A stretch of DNA of 64,000 nucleotides from Bog-473 sp963804055 (GTDB lineage Bacteria > Actinomycetota > Acidimicrobiia > Acidimicrobiales > RAAP-2). Of the stretch, positions 42,729 to 51,791 are shown in pieces (the stretch's first letter is position 1; each line of letters begins with the position of its first letter). Where the stretch lies: contig CAWDOU010000011.1 of assembly GCA_963804055.1 (NCBI GenBank), positions 1 to 64,000 of the forward strand. The letters are read 5' to 3'. The position numbers and the translations under genes are program-made. The notes below the pieces were generated by a model. It worked only from the letters and a program-made list of their open reading frames with translations. It did not search any database and was not told where the DNA came from.

Positions 42729-44594
42729 TCACTGTTTCACCAGGGCCTCGAGACCCACACAGCGCGGGGCTTCCAGCGTAACCGCCACCCCTTCCGCGCT
42801 GCCTTCCGCCTTCCGGGTGCAGGCGCCGAGGGCGTCGCGGCCGGTGCGCAAGGGAGGCGTGGTGTCGGCCTCCACATCGTCCCATACCCAGGCTCCCGCC
42901 TCTATGCGGGGCAACCGGCCCAACGCGGCCGTCATGAAGGCGGCCGCGTAGACCGGATCCTGTCCCCGCTGGAGGAAGGGCGCCGCGGGGTCGGTCGAGA
43001 CGACGACGCTGTCGACCCTCCAGACGCGCAGGGCGCGGCGGACGGCGGCGTACTGGGCCGGCGTACCCGTCGGAGCAGGGAGGCCGTAGTTGAGCGTCAA
43101 CTTGGTCAGGACGCCGAATCCGCCCGCCGCCGCGCCGGCGCGCGCCTGGGTTCCCTGGGGACCCCCGCCGCCGGCCTGGCTGTAGTGCATGCGGTCGACC
43201 GCCTGCCAGGCCATGGCCGACTGGATCCCCGTGAACGGTGCGGGATACGACAACAGCACCTGGCCCGATGGCAGCGCCGGTGCCACCTCGGTGTACCAGC
43301 GGGGCAGGAGCACGCGCGTCATCGTGAAGGGCAGGCGTTCGCCGAACGTCACGCCCATCGGCACCAGCGCGACGGCCGCCACCGCGACCGCGCTCAGCAG
43401 GCCGCGCCAGTCGGGCGCCCAGGTATGCACATGGTCCAGCACGATGGCCAGCATCACGGCTGCGGCAAGGAAGCCGACTGCCATGAACCGTTGCACGATC
43501 ACGTTGTTCATGACCGGGACGTGGGCGAGGGCCCCGGCGATCTCCCACCACTGCCCCCTGCGGTCCCCGAGCGCGAACAGCGCGCAGAACGCAAGCACGA
43601 AGCCGAAGAACCACAGACGGCGATCGCGCCGGAACGCCACCAGTCCCCCGACGAGCACGGCGAGGAACCCCCAGCCGAGGTAGCCCGAGGACCCCAACTG
43701 TGCACCGGAGTACCCGCCGAGCAGCTGGAAGACGTTGGAGCCCTGAATGTAATGGGGCGACACGTAGTTGGCCGGGACATAGCCGCCGATGGGCGCGATG
43801 TTGGGCCAGATGGAGCCGGACAGATGGCCCGGGCCGGCCAGCGCGAACCACACCGGCCAGGCCAGCAGGACGGCGCCGACACCGAGACCCACGCCGAGGC
43901 CCACCGCGGCATGGCGGGCCCGTCGCCGGACCTCGGCCCGATCGGTGAGCAGCGCCCCGACGACCAGCACGAGGACGCCGATCACGACGGCGATCGCGGC
44001 GATGGCCAGCAGTTCGGTGGAGAGGAAGAACTGCGCGAAGACCACCAGCCCGAGCAGCAGGCCGGTCCACAGCGCGCTGTGGCGCTGGCGGACGAGGATC
44101 TCGTCCAGCGCGATGAGGATGAGCGGCAGCACCATGAGCGCTGCCGTCATGAGGTGCGCGAACTCCAGACTGGTCAGCACGAAGGGCGAGAAGCCGTAGA
44201 CGAGTCCGCCCACGAAGGAAGCCGGGGTCCAGGGCGCCCAGCGGCGGAGAGCAATGAAGGCGGTGAAGGCGCTGAGTGCGGGTGCCAGCGTCGACGCGAC
44301 ATTGAGGGAGGCAACGGGCCCCCAGATCCAGGTGACGGGCACCAACGGCAGGCTCATCCCGGTGACGGACGTCTGCGCCAGCAGGTTGATGCCCTTGGGG
44401 TGGAAGAGCGCGGTCGAGAAGAAGGGGTTCTGCCCATGGGCAAGCGCGGTGGCCGGCCACTGGAAGAACCAGAGGAAGAGCGCGGGGTCCCCACAGCCGC
44501 ACAGCGTGTGTGTCGTCACGCCCTCGGCCCAGGCATGGATCCACAGCACGAACCCGAGCGCGAGGTAGAGCAGGCCTGCGACCACGAGGGTCAT
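42729..44594 (-). CDS. Multi-pass membrane protein, GT-C-like glycosyltransferase
   Basis: The 621-residue protein has about ten or more membrane helices in residues 1-400 and a soluble C-terminal domain. After the first helix comes an extracytoplasmic loop with an acidic site (HTLCGCGDPALFLWFFQWPA). The loop HPKGINLLAQTSVTGMSLPL follows. This layout is seen in YfhO/GT-C-type proteins that use polyprenyl-phosphate sugars. The soluble end (about 430-621) includes VWRVDSVVVSTDPAAPF. No exact family is assigned. It lies in the minus-strand envelope gene run, 43 nt after the FAD oxidoreductase gene. Confidence 0.7.
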   Translation of the reverse strand: MTLVVAGLLYLALGFVLWIHAWAEGVTTHTLCGCGDPALFLWFFQWPATALAHGQNPFFSTALFHPKGINLLAQTSVTGMSLPLVPVTWIWGPVASLNVASTLAPALSAFTAFIALRRWAPWTPASFVGGLVYGFSPFVLTSLEFAHLMTAALMVLPLILIALDEILVRQRHSALWTGLLLGLVVFAQFFLSTELLAIAAIAVVIGVLVLVVGALLTDRAEVRRRARHAAVGLGVGLGVGAVLLAWPVWFALAGPGHLSGSIWPNIAPIGGYVPANYVSPHYIQGSNVFQLLGGYSGAQLGSSGYLGWGFLAVLVGGLVAFRRDRRLWFFGFVLAFCALFALGDRRGQWWEIAGALAHVPVMNNVIVQRFMAVGFLAAAVMLAIVLDHVHTWAPDWRGLLSAVAVAAVALVPMGVTFGERLPFTMTRVLLPRWYTEVAPALPSGQVLLSYPAPFTGIQSAMAWQAVDRMHYSQAGGGGPQGTQARAGAAAGGFGVLTKLTLNYGLPAPTGTPAQYAAVRRALRVWRVDSVVVSTDPAAPFLQRGQDPVYAAAFMTAALGRLPRIEAGAWVWDDVEADTTPPLRTGRDALGACTRKAEGSAEGVAVTLEAPRCVGLEALVKQ

Positions 44595-44637
44595 CCACGG
44601 ACGCCACCACGATCGCTGCGCCGTACTCGGCGCGTGC

Positions 44638-46125
44638 TCAGCCAGCTTCGAGCGTGCCGGCCGTGGCGCTCGTGCGGCGCGGCAGCACCGGGGCGTCCCG
44701 ACCGGTCGACCCCGCCTCGTGGTACTCCTCCTCGACGTTGACCGACCAGATGTCGTGGTCCGCTCCGTGCATGTTCTCCACCGTGAGCATGGCGGTGTAC
44801 ATGGAGTGGTCCTGATTGTTGTACTTGTGCATGCCGTTGCGGCCCACCGGGTGGATGTTCGGCGCCTCGGTCTCGATCCACTTGCGGATGGTGCCCACGT
44901 TGGCCTTGTAGCTGAAGTCGTAGTACGGGTACGCCTTGGGCACGCGCACCACGTAGCCGTGCTCGACGTCGCCCGGGGCGGCCAGTCCCAGCGAGACCAG
45001 CTCCCTCGTGCCCAGCGCGATCAACTCGTCGTCGGGCTTGTTCCACATGGCGTCGCCCTCGAAGACGAAGTACTCGAGACCGAGGCAGGTGCGCCCGTCC
45101 TTGACGAGATACGGCGACCACGACCCGTAGTTCTGGATGCGACCCACCTCGACGTCGGTGGCGTGGATGTAGATCCAGTTGTCGGGGAAGCTGCGCGACT
45201 CGGGCACGACCAGCGCCACCGTGAGGTAGTCGCGGTAGTGCAAGTCGTCGGCTGCCGCCACCACCTCGGGCGGCGGGGGCGGCGTGATCGTGTGCACGAG
45301 CTCGCGCATCGGCATGGTGGACACCACGTGCGAGGCCGCGAGCGTGTGCTCGGTCCCGCCCTGACGGTACGTGACGCCCACCGCCCGGCCTCCCTCCACC
45401 CGGATGCCGGTCAGCCGCGCCCCCAACTCCAGCGTCCCCCCGGCGGACTGCACCTTGTCGGCGCAGACCTCCCACATCATGCCGGGGCCGTACTTGGGGT
45501 ACTGGAATTCCTCAATGAGCGTCGTGATGTCGGTCTGGTTGCGCTTGGGCAGGATGGCGTTGATCACCGCCTTGCGCAGGTCGAGGTTCTTGACCCGCTG
45601 GGCCGCCCAGTCGGCGGGCATGTCGGCGACGGGCACGCCCCAGACCTTCTCGGTGTACGTCTTGAAGAACGTGCGGTACAGGCGCCAGCCGAAGCGCGCC
45701 ACCAGCCAGTTCTCGTAGTTGGACTCGTCCTTCGGGGGTCGGATGCGGGCCCAGATGTACGAGAACCCGCACAGGATGGCCTCCCAGAGCCCCAGGTTAC
45801 GCAAGGCGTTCAGGGCCTTCAGCGGGTAGTCGTAGAACTTGCCCCGGTAGTAGATCCGGCTCATGCGGGGCCGCAGCATGAAGTCACCCTCGGGCAGGAT
45901 CTCGTGCCAGAGCGCCTCCACCTCGGGGACCTTGGTGAAGAAGCGGTGTCCACCCAGGTCGAAGCGCCAGCCGTCGCGTTCGACGGTGCGGCTGATGCCC
46001 CCGACCACGTCGTCGGCCTCCAGCACGACGGGGTGCTCACCCCGCTTGGTCAGGAGATACGCGGCCGTGAGGCCCCCGGGGCCCGCGCCGGCAATGACGA
46101 CGGGCGCGTCTTCGAGGGCGGTCAC
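44638..46125 (-). CDS. NAD(P)/FAD-dependent oxidoreductase (UDP-galactopyranose mutase-like)
   Basis: The 495-residue protein starts with the dinucleotide-binding VVIAGAGPGGLTAAYLL and the acidic end VVLEADDVVGG. Then comes WRFDLGGHRFFTKVPEVEAL, typical of the amine-oxidase/UGM-like group in polysaccharide clusters. Further conserved stretches are TYTEKVWGVPVADM and YPKYGPGMMWE. A C-terminal flavin-contact segment contains NMHGADHDIWSVN. Such enzymes may isomerise or oxidise sugar nucleotides, or act on polyprenyl-linked sugars. With an AftD-like enzyme nearby, supply of a furanose sugar is an attractive but unproven role. Confidence 0.8.
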   Translation of the reverse strand: MTALEDAPVVIAGAGPGGLTAAYLLTKRGEHPVVLEADDVVGGISRTVERDGWRFDLGGHRFFTKVPEVEALWHEILPEGDFMLRPRMSRIYYRGKFYDYPLKALNALRNLGLWEAILCGFSYIWARIRPPKDESNYENWLVARFGWRLYRTFFKTYTEKVWGVPVADMPADWAAQRVKNLDLRKAVINAILPKRNQTDITTLIEEFQYPKYGPGMMWEVCADKVQSAGGTLELGARLTGIRVEGGRAVGVTYRQGGTEHTLAASHVVSTMPMRELVHTITPPPPPEVVAAADDLHYRDYLTVALVVPESRSFPDNWIYIHATDVEVGRIQNYGSWSPYLVKDGRTCLGLEYFVFEGDAMWNKPDDELIALGTRELVSLGLAAPGDVEHGYVVRVPKAYPYYDFSYKANVGTIRKWIETEAPNIHPVGRNGMHKYNNQDHSMYTAMLTVENMHGADHDIWSVNVEEEYHEAGSTGRDAPVLPRRTSATAGTLEAG

Positions 46126-46181
46126 GAGGTAGGCAGGTTAGTGGACCCCCCAGAAGGCCTCGGGGAGGGTCCGACCGGCGA

Positions 46182-46206
46182 CGGGGGCGGCGGGGGCGGC
46201 GGCGGG
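46182..46206. repeat. GC-rich 9-bp repeat
   Basis: GGGGGCGGC-type units are repeated about two and a half times in the 95-bp gap between the GT39-like gene and the FAD oxidoreductase gene. Confidence 0.6.
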
Positions 46207-46220
46207 CGCTCTGCCTGCGC

Positions 46221-47816
46221 TCAGGACCCGGGCGCGGGGTACTCGGTCAGGTTCATCGGCTCGTAGTAGCGGGCGGCGCGGCTGGTGACCACGAGGCGGC
46301 CGCCGCCACCGGCCTTGGCGGCCGCGTTCTGCAGGTCCTCTTCGATGAGCTCGCACTTCACGCCGTACTTCTTGTACATGGGTTCCCAGACCAGCCAGAC
46401 GTTGTGGTCCGCGCCGGCACGCCGGACGACGTCGGCCGCGAAGGCGCTCGGGCCGGCGCTCTGCACGGCCGCGGCGTAGTCGACCCAGTCCACGATGGCG
46501 GGCCCCGTGCGACGCGGGAACGTCACCATGTCGTACTGCGACGGATTCTGGATCTGGCGGTACACGGCCGGGCCCAGCTGGTCGGGACAGAAGGCGATCA
46601 CGTCGCCCGCCTTGGCACCCGCGTTGATGGCCGCGGCCACCCCGGTCGCCTGGGTCCGCTGCGTGGTGACGTTCTGGGCCGAGGACACCAGCCCCGCGGC
46701 GACCGCCAACCCGACGACCACGACGCGCGCCCTCTGGTTGAGCAGCGTGACCGATCCCAGTGCCACGAGGAGGAGGAAGGGCAGGAACACCACGGCGGCG
46801 TAGCGGGCCGAGTACGCCGTGCCGGTCAGGAGGCCCCCCGCCAGGGCAGCCAGCAACGCGCCGAGCACCACGAAGCCGAGACTGCGCGAGCGGGGCCGCG
46901 TCCGCAGGTCGAGCTCGATGACGCGTCGCGACCGGGCCACGCCGAAGACTGCGAGTGTGACGAGCACGAAGTAGATGACGGCCAGCAGGCGGCCCTGGTT
47001 GGTGCCGGTCTGCTGGGTGGACCCCTGGTTGTCCGAGTAGCCGGTGAGGACGTTGATGAGGTCGGAGAAGGTCGGTGTCGGCGCCCACGGCGTCCCCGTG
47101 TGCTGCGCCTGGAAGACGAAGGTCGGCACCCAGGGCACGAAGAGGAGGCAGCCCGCCGCCAGCGCGACCAGCGCGGGCCACGGCGCGCTGTCCGGATGTC
47201 CCTGCCGGCGGCTGTGCCACACGGAGGCGACGAGCCAGATGGCCACCATGGCCACGACATAGACCGCCCAGTACTGCGTGTACAGGAGCGCCGCCGTCAC
47301 GACGGCGACCGCGACGACGTTGCCGGGTCGCGGCTGCTCGACGGCACGCGCCAGGGCCAGGTACCCGCAGCCGGTCAGGAGTATGACCAGCGCGTACATG
47401 CGGGTTTCGGTGGCGAAGTACACCGCGAAGGGCGCGCTGGCCAGCAGCACGAGCACGGTCCAGGCCACCGTCGGGCCACCGAGGCGCCGCCCGCACAGCC
47501 AGGCCACGGGGAGCGTCGCCACCGCGATGAGCCCGGACAGTGCCCGCACCGCGTCGTTGGACTGCCCGAAGAGGGCCATCCAGAAGTGCAGGACGTAGTA
47601 GTAGAGCGGTGGCGCCCCGTCCTGCTTCAGCGCGCCGGGGATGGCGTGCAGCGGCAGCCGGGCGATGTCGACCGTGAGGGCTTCGTCGAACCAGAGTCCG
47701 GATCGGGTCCAGAACCGGAGCACCAGCCCGGCGGCGACAACCAGCCCCACCGCGAGGCCGGCGACGAGGCGCGTGCGACCGGTGAGCGGAGAGGCCTCCT
47801 CAGACATGGGGCGCAT
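46221..47816 (-). CDS. GT39/ArnT-like membrane glycosyltransferase
   Basis: The 531-residue protein begins with a hydrophobic helix and then the loop LWFDEALTVDIARLP, which holds the Asp-Glu pair typical of GT-C enzymes of the PMT/ArnT group. The segment QDGAPPLYYYVLHFWMALFG follows, and about ten more helices run to residue 380. The C-terminal region is soluble (about 390-531, NVWLVWEPMYKKYGVKCELI). The family transfers sugars from polyprenyl phosphates on the outer face of the membrane. It heads the minus-strand glycan cluster and is divergent from the peptide transporter operon at 47914. Confidence 0.85.
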   Translation of the reverse strand: MRPMSEEASPLTGRTRLVAGLAVGLVVAAGLVLRFWTRSGLWFDEALTVDIARLPLHAIPGALKQDGAPPLYYYVLHFWMALFGQSNDAVRALSGLIAVATLPVAWLCGRRLGGPTVAWTVLVLLASAPFAVYFATETRMYALVILLTGCGYLALARAVEQPRPGNVVAVAVVTAALLYTQYWAVYVVAMVAIWLVASVWHSRRQGHPDSAPWPALVALAAGCLLFVPWVPTFVFQAQHTGTPWAPTPTFSDLINVLTGYSDNQGSTQQTGTNQGRLLAVIYFVLVTLAVFGVARSRRVIELDLRTRPRSRSLGFVVLGALLAALAGGLLTGTAYSARYAAVVFLPFLLLVALGSVTLLNQRARVVVVGLAVAAGLVSSAQNVTTQRTQATGVAAAINAGAKAGDVIAFCPDQLGPAVYRQIQNPSQYDMVTFPRRTGPAIVDWVDYAAAVQSAGPSAFAADVVRRAGADHNVWLVWEPMYKKYGVKCELIEEDLQNAAAKAGGGGRLVVTSRAARYYEPMNLTEYPAPGS

Positions 47817-47913
47817 GGTAGGACAAGGGGCCTGAGGTCTAGGATCATCCGCCGCCGGAGGAGGCCGGCGCGGGGGAAGGGAATCGACACAGCGAAGGGG
47901 GGAAAGGGGCGCC

Positions 47914-48861
47914 GTGACCCGTTACATCTTGAAGCGGTTGGTGCTGCTGTTCGTCATCATCATCTTCGTGTCGATCGCCACCTTCTTCTTGGTCCATCTC
48001 CTCCCGGGCAATCCCACCGACACGATCCTCGGGCCCAACTCCACGCCGCAGAACGTGGCGGCGCTGAACCACCAGCTCGGCCTCGACAAGCCGCTGTGGC
48101 AGCAGTACTTCATCTGGATCGGCCACGTCTTCCAGGGCAACCTGGGTCAGTCGTACACGACGCACCAGTCGACGTGGACGATCATCACGCAGTCGTTCCC
48201 CATCGACCTCGAGCTCATCATCTTCTCCCAGATCATCGCCTTCGCCATCGCCTTCCCCATGGCCATGCACTCCGCCCGGCGACCGAACGGGTTGTTCGAC
48301 CAGGCGTCGAACAGCACCACGTTCGCCATGCTGGCGCTGCCGCCGTTCGTGATCGCACCGGTCCTGGTGCTGATCTTCGCTGTGCACTGGCACATCTTCC
48401 CCGGGCCGGCGTCCTACGTCCCGCTGACCCAGGCCTTCTGGTCCAACATCCACACGATGCTGTTGCCGTCGATCGTCCTCGCCCTCGGCGGGATCGTCGT
48501 CTACTTCCGCCTGCTGCGCAACGACCTCATCTCCACCCTGCAGGAGGACTTCATCACCATGGCGCGCTCGAAGGGACTGTCCGACCGGCGCATCATGTGG
48601 CGCCACGCCCTGCGCCCCTCCTCCATCTCCCTGCTGGCGTCGGCCGGCGTGACCATCGGCAGCCTGATCGCCGGCACGTTCATCGTCGAACTCCTGTTGC
48701 AGATGCCGGGACTGGGATACCAGCTCATCTCCGCCGTCAACCAGGACGACTACACCGTGGTGCAGGGCATCACCCTGTTCGTGGCGGTGGCCATCGTGCT
48801 CGTCAACTTCATCTTCGACTTCCTGTTCACCATCGTCGATCCGAGGATTGCCCGTGAGTAG
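47914..48861 (+). CDS. Peptide-type ABC transporter permease (DppB/OppB family)
   Basis: GTG 47914 follows a purine-rich AAGGGGGGAAAGGGG stretch. The 315-residue protein has the DppB pattern: an N-terminal helix (TRYILKRLVLLFVIIIFVSI), the PGNPTDTILGPNSTP loop, and LGLDKPLWQQYFIWIGHVFQ. The EAA-type loop MARSKGLSDRRIMWRHALRP contacts the ATPases. About six membrane helices are predicted. It is the first gene of a four-component operon without a binding protein; an orphan family-5 binding protein is encoded at 8598. Confidence 0.93.
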   Translation: MTRYILKRLVLLFVIIIFVSIATFFLVHLLPGNPTDTILGPNSTPQNVAALNHQLGLDKPLWQQYFIWIGHVFQGNLGQSYTTHQSTWTIITQSFPIDLELIIFSQIIAFAIAFPMAMHSARRPNGLFDQASNSTTFAMLALPPFVIAPVLVLIFAVHWHIFPGPASYVPLTQAFWSNIHTMLLPSIVLALGGIVVYFRLLRNDLISTLQEDFITMARSKGLSDRRIMWRHALRPSSISLLASAGVTIGSLIAGTFIVELLLQMPGLGYQLISAVNQDDYTVVQGITLFVAVAIVLVNFIFDFLFTIVDPRIARE

Positions 48862-49777
48862 CGTCAGCCTGACGAACCCGACCAACGAGGCCTTCGCCGA
48901 CATCAAGGAGGAGATCGAGGCCGAAGAGGCCGCGAACCCGACCAAGAAGAAACTCGGGGTCCTCTTCTGGCTCTGCGTGGGCTGGATCGTCCTCGTCGCA
49001 CTGGCGGCGACCTTCGCCAACCTCCTGCCGTTACCCAACCCGAACTTGGGGAACTACAACAGCGTGCAGAACGCCGGTCCCGGATGGGGCCACCTCCTCG
49101 GCACCGACGACCTCTACCGGGACATCTTCAGCCGCCTCGTCTACGGGGCGCGGGTCTCGCTGGTCGTGGGCTTCGGCGGTGCGCTGATCGGCCTCGTCGT
49201 CGGCGGCATCCCCGCCATGATCTCGGCCTACCGCCGGGGCCGCATCGACACGGCACTCAACACGGGTTCGTACATCGTGCTCGCCTTCCCCGCCATCGTC
49301 GCCGTCATCGCCATCGTCTCGTTCTGGGGCAAGTCGCTGTTCAAGATCACGCTGATCATCGGGCTTTTCGCCGCGCCGCTGATCTTCCGGGTGGTGCGGG
49401 CCTCGACGTTGTCCTACGCCACCCGGGACTTCGTGCTGGCCGCCAAGGCGCTCGGTGCGAGCGACACCCGCATCCTCTCCCGCGAGATCCTGCCCAACAT
49501 CATGCCGACCATCGTGTCCTTCGGGCTCATCGCCGTCGCCACCATCGTTGTGCTGGAGGGCTCGTTGGCCTTCCTCGGCCTCTCCGTGGCGCCGCCGACG
49601 CCCAGCTGGGGCAACATGCTCAACGAGGGTTCCACCCTCCTGACCGGAGCCAAGGGGCAGACGAACCCGTGGCTGGTCATCTTCCCGGCCGCCGCCATGT
49701 TCCTCCTCCTCATCAGCCTCAACGTGGTGGCCGACAAGCTGCGGGCCTACTTCGACGTCTCGGAGATCAAGCTGTGA
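48854..49777 (+). CDS. Peptide-type ABC transporter permease (DppC/OppC family)
   Basis: GTG 48854 overlaps the end of the first permease by 8 nt. The 307-residue protein has a charged cytoplasmic N-terminus (FADIKEEIEAEEAANPTKKK) and the conserved LLGTDDLYRDIFSRLVYGAR segment. The EAA loop is AAKALGASDTRILSREILPN and the family ending includes LEGSLAFLGLSVAPPTPSWG. It forms the membrane channel with the DppB-like partner. Its stop overlaps the next start as GTGA. Confidence 0.93.
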   Translation: MSSVSLTNPTNEAFADIKEEIEAEEAANPTKKKLGVLFWLCVGWIVLVALAATFANLLPLPNPNLGNYNSVQNAGPGWGHLLGTDDLYRDIFSRLVYGARVSLVVGFGGALIGLVVGGIPAMISAYRRGRIDTALNTGSYIVLAFPAIVAVIAIVSFWGKSLFKITLIIGLFAAPLIFRVVRASTLSYATRDFVLAAKALGASDTRILSREILPNIMPTIVSFGLIAVATIVVLEGSLAFLGLSVAPPTPSWGNMLNEGSTLLTGAKGQTNPWLVIFPAAAMFLLLISLNVVADKLRAYFDVSEIKL

Positions 49778-50796
49778 GCGGCCGGCGCCTGCTCGAGGTC
49801 GACGATCTGCAGGTGGCCTTCGCCACCAGCCGCGGACCGCTCCGGGCGGTGCAGGGGGTGTCGCTCACCCTGGATCAGGGCAAGACCCTCGGGATCGTCG
49901 GCGAGTCCGGCTCGGGGAAGACCGTGCTGTCCCGGGCCATCATGGGGCTCCTCCCTCGCGCCTCGACGACCCAGACCGGATCGGTCCGTTACGACGGGAC
50001 CGAGTTGCTCAACGCGCCGAACGACGAGCTCCGCAAGCTCTGGAGCACGCACATCGCCATGGTCTTCCAGGATCCCATGACGTCGCTCAACCCGGTGCAG
50101 CGGATCGGCAACCAGATCACCGAGCCCCTGCGGATCCACCTGAAGCTCTCGAAGAGCGAGGCCAAGGAGACGGCGCTCTCGCTGCTCATGCAGGTGGGCA
50201 TCCCCTCCCCCGTCGAGCGCTACGAGGCCTACCCGGCCCAGCTCTCGGGCGGCATGCGCCAGCGGGTCATGATCGCCATCGCGCTGGCCTGCGCGCCACG
50301 CCTCCTGATGGCGGACGAGCCCACCACCGGCCTCGACGTCACGGTGCAGGCGCAGATCCTGGACCTGCTGGGACAGCTGCAGCGCGACCGCGACATGGCC
50401 ATGATCCTGGTGACCCACGACCTCGGCGTGGTCGCCACGCGTACCGACGAGATCATCGTGATGTACGCCGGCAACGTGGTCGAGCGGGCGCCGACGAACG
50501 TGCTCTTCAAGAGCATGGCGATGCCCTACACGGAGGCGCTCCTCAAGTCGACGCCCCGCATCGCCGAGCCGAGCCACACCCGGCTCATCGCCATTGAGGG
50601 CAGGCCGCCCGACCTGCTCAGCCCGCCCGCCGGGTGCCCGTTCTCGCCCCGCTGCCCCTACGCGCGGGACAAGTGCCACGTCGAGAAGCCCCCGCTGGTG
50701 GAGGCGGCGCCGGGCCACAGCTACGCGTGCTGGTTCCCGCTGACGGCGAGCGACCCCGCGCCCCCGGCGCCACAACCCGACCCGGTGCCCGCATGA
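49774..50796 (+). CDS. Peptide ABC transporter ATPase (DppD/OppD type)
   Basis: The start GTG 49774 overlaps the permease stop by 4 nt. The 340-residue protein has Walker A GESGSGKT, the Q-loop VFQDPMTSLNP and the signature LSGGMRQRVMIA. Walker B is LLMADEPTTGLD, and the C-terminal oligopeptide/dipeptide region includes the CPFSPRCPYARDKC cysteine cluster, which in relatives binds an iron-sulfur cluster. It powers uptake with the second ATPase. Confidence 0.95.
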   Translation: MSGRRLLEVDDLQVAFATSRGPLRAVQGVSLTLDQGKTLGIVGESGSGKTVLSRAIMGLLPRASTTQTGSVRYDGTELLNAPNDELRKLWSTHIAMVFQDPMTSLNPVQRIGNQITEPLRIHLKLSKSEAKETALSLLMQVGIPSPVERYEAYPAQLSGGMRQRVMIAIALACAPRLLMADEPTTGLDVTVQAQILDLLGQLQRDRDMAMILVTHDLGVVATRTDEIIVMYAGNVVERAPTNVLFKSMAMPYTEALLKSTPRIAEPSHTRLIAIEGRPPDLLSPPAGCPFSPRCPYARDKCHVEKPPLVEAAPGHSYACWFPLTASDPAPPAPQPDPVPA

Positions 50797-51791
50797 CCGA
50801 CACCACCGACACGTCCGTGCAGCCTGCTCCGGTGGCGACCGAGCCGCTGCTCTCGGTCGAGGACCTCCACGTGTCCTTCGGCCGGGGCAACGCCGCCGTG
50901 CAGGCGGTGGCCGGCATCACCTTCACCCTGCGCCAGGGCGAGACGCTGGGGCTCGTCGGCGAGTCGGGCTGCGGCAAGTCGACCACTGGGCGTGCCATCG
51001 TCCAGGTCGAGAAGGCCACCTCGGGCAGGATCGTCTTCGGCGACACCGAGCTCACAGCGCTCAGCCGGGGCGACCTGCGGACGCTGCGCACCCAGGTCCA
51101 GATGATCTTCCAGGACCCGATCTCCTCGCTGAACCCGCGCCGCAAGGTCATCGACATCGTGGCCGAACCGCTGACCATCTGGAAGATCGGCAGCAAGGAG
51201 GAGCGGGTCGAGACGTCCAGGGCGATGCTCGACCAGGTCGGGATCGACCCCTACGTCAACGGGTCCCGGCGGCCCCGCGAGTTCTCCGGCGGCCAGTGCC
51301 AGCGCATCAGCATCGCCCGCGCCCTGGTCCTCAGGCCCAAGCTGCTGGTGTGCGACGAGATCGTCTCCGCGCTCGACGTGTCGGTCCAGGCGCAGATCCT
51401 CAACCTGCTGCAGGACCTGAAGCAGGAGTACGACCTCACCGTCCTCTTCATTGCGCACGACCTCGCGGTCGTCAAGAACGTGAGCGACCGGGTCGCCGTC
51501 ATGTACCTGGGGCGCCTGTGCGAGATCGCACCGTCCGACCTGCTCTACGAGACGCCGGCGCACCACTACACGGCCGCCCTCTTGGCGTCCGCCGTCGAGC
51601 CCGACCCCGAGGCCCCGCGCACGACGGCCGCCCTCACCGGCGAACCCCCGAGCCCGATCAACCCGCCGTCGGGGTGCCGCTTCCGCACCCGCTGCCCGCG
51701 CGCCGAGGCACGCTGCGCCGAGGAGGTCCCCGAAATGCGGGAGATCGGCCCCAGTCACCAGGTGGCCTGCCACTTCCCCATCGGCACTTGA
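50793..51791 (+). CDS. Peptide ABC transporter ATPase (DppF/OppF type)
   Basis: ATG 50793 overlaps the preceding stop (ATGA). The 332-residue protein has Walker A GESGCGKST, Q-loop FQDPISSLNPRRKV, signature FSGGQCQRISIA and Walker B LLVCDEIVSALD. It ends in a Cys-rich CRFRTRCPRAEARC tail. In the signature the usual second residue pattern is SGGQ, normal for the OppF group. It pairs with the OppD-like ATPase. Its TGA overlaps a TTG that may start the ATP-grasp gene. Confidence 0.95.
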   Translation: MTDTTDTSVQPAPVATEPLLSVEDLHVSFGRGNAAVQAVAGITFTLRQGETLGLVGESGCGKSTTGRAIVQVEKATSGRIVFGDTELTALSRGDLRTLRTQVQMIFQDPISSLNPRRKVIDIVAEPLTIWKIGSKEERVETSRAMLDQVGIDPYVNGSRRPREFSGGQCQRISIARALVLRPKLLVCDEIVSALDVSVQAQILNLLQDLKQEYDLTVLFIAHDLAVVKNVSDRVAVMYLGRLCEIAPSDLLYETPAHHYTAALLASAVEPDPEAPRTTAALTGEPPSPINPPSGCRFRTRCPRAEARCAEEVPEMREIGPSHQVACHFPIGT

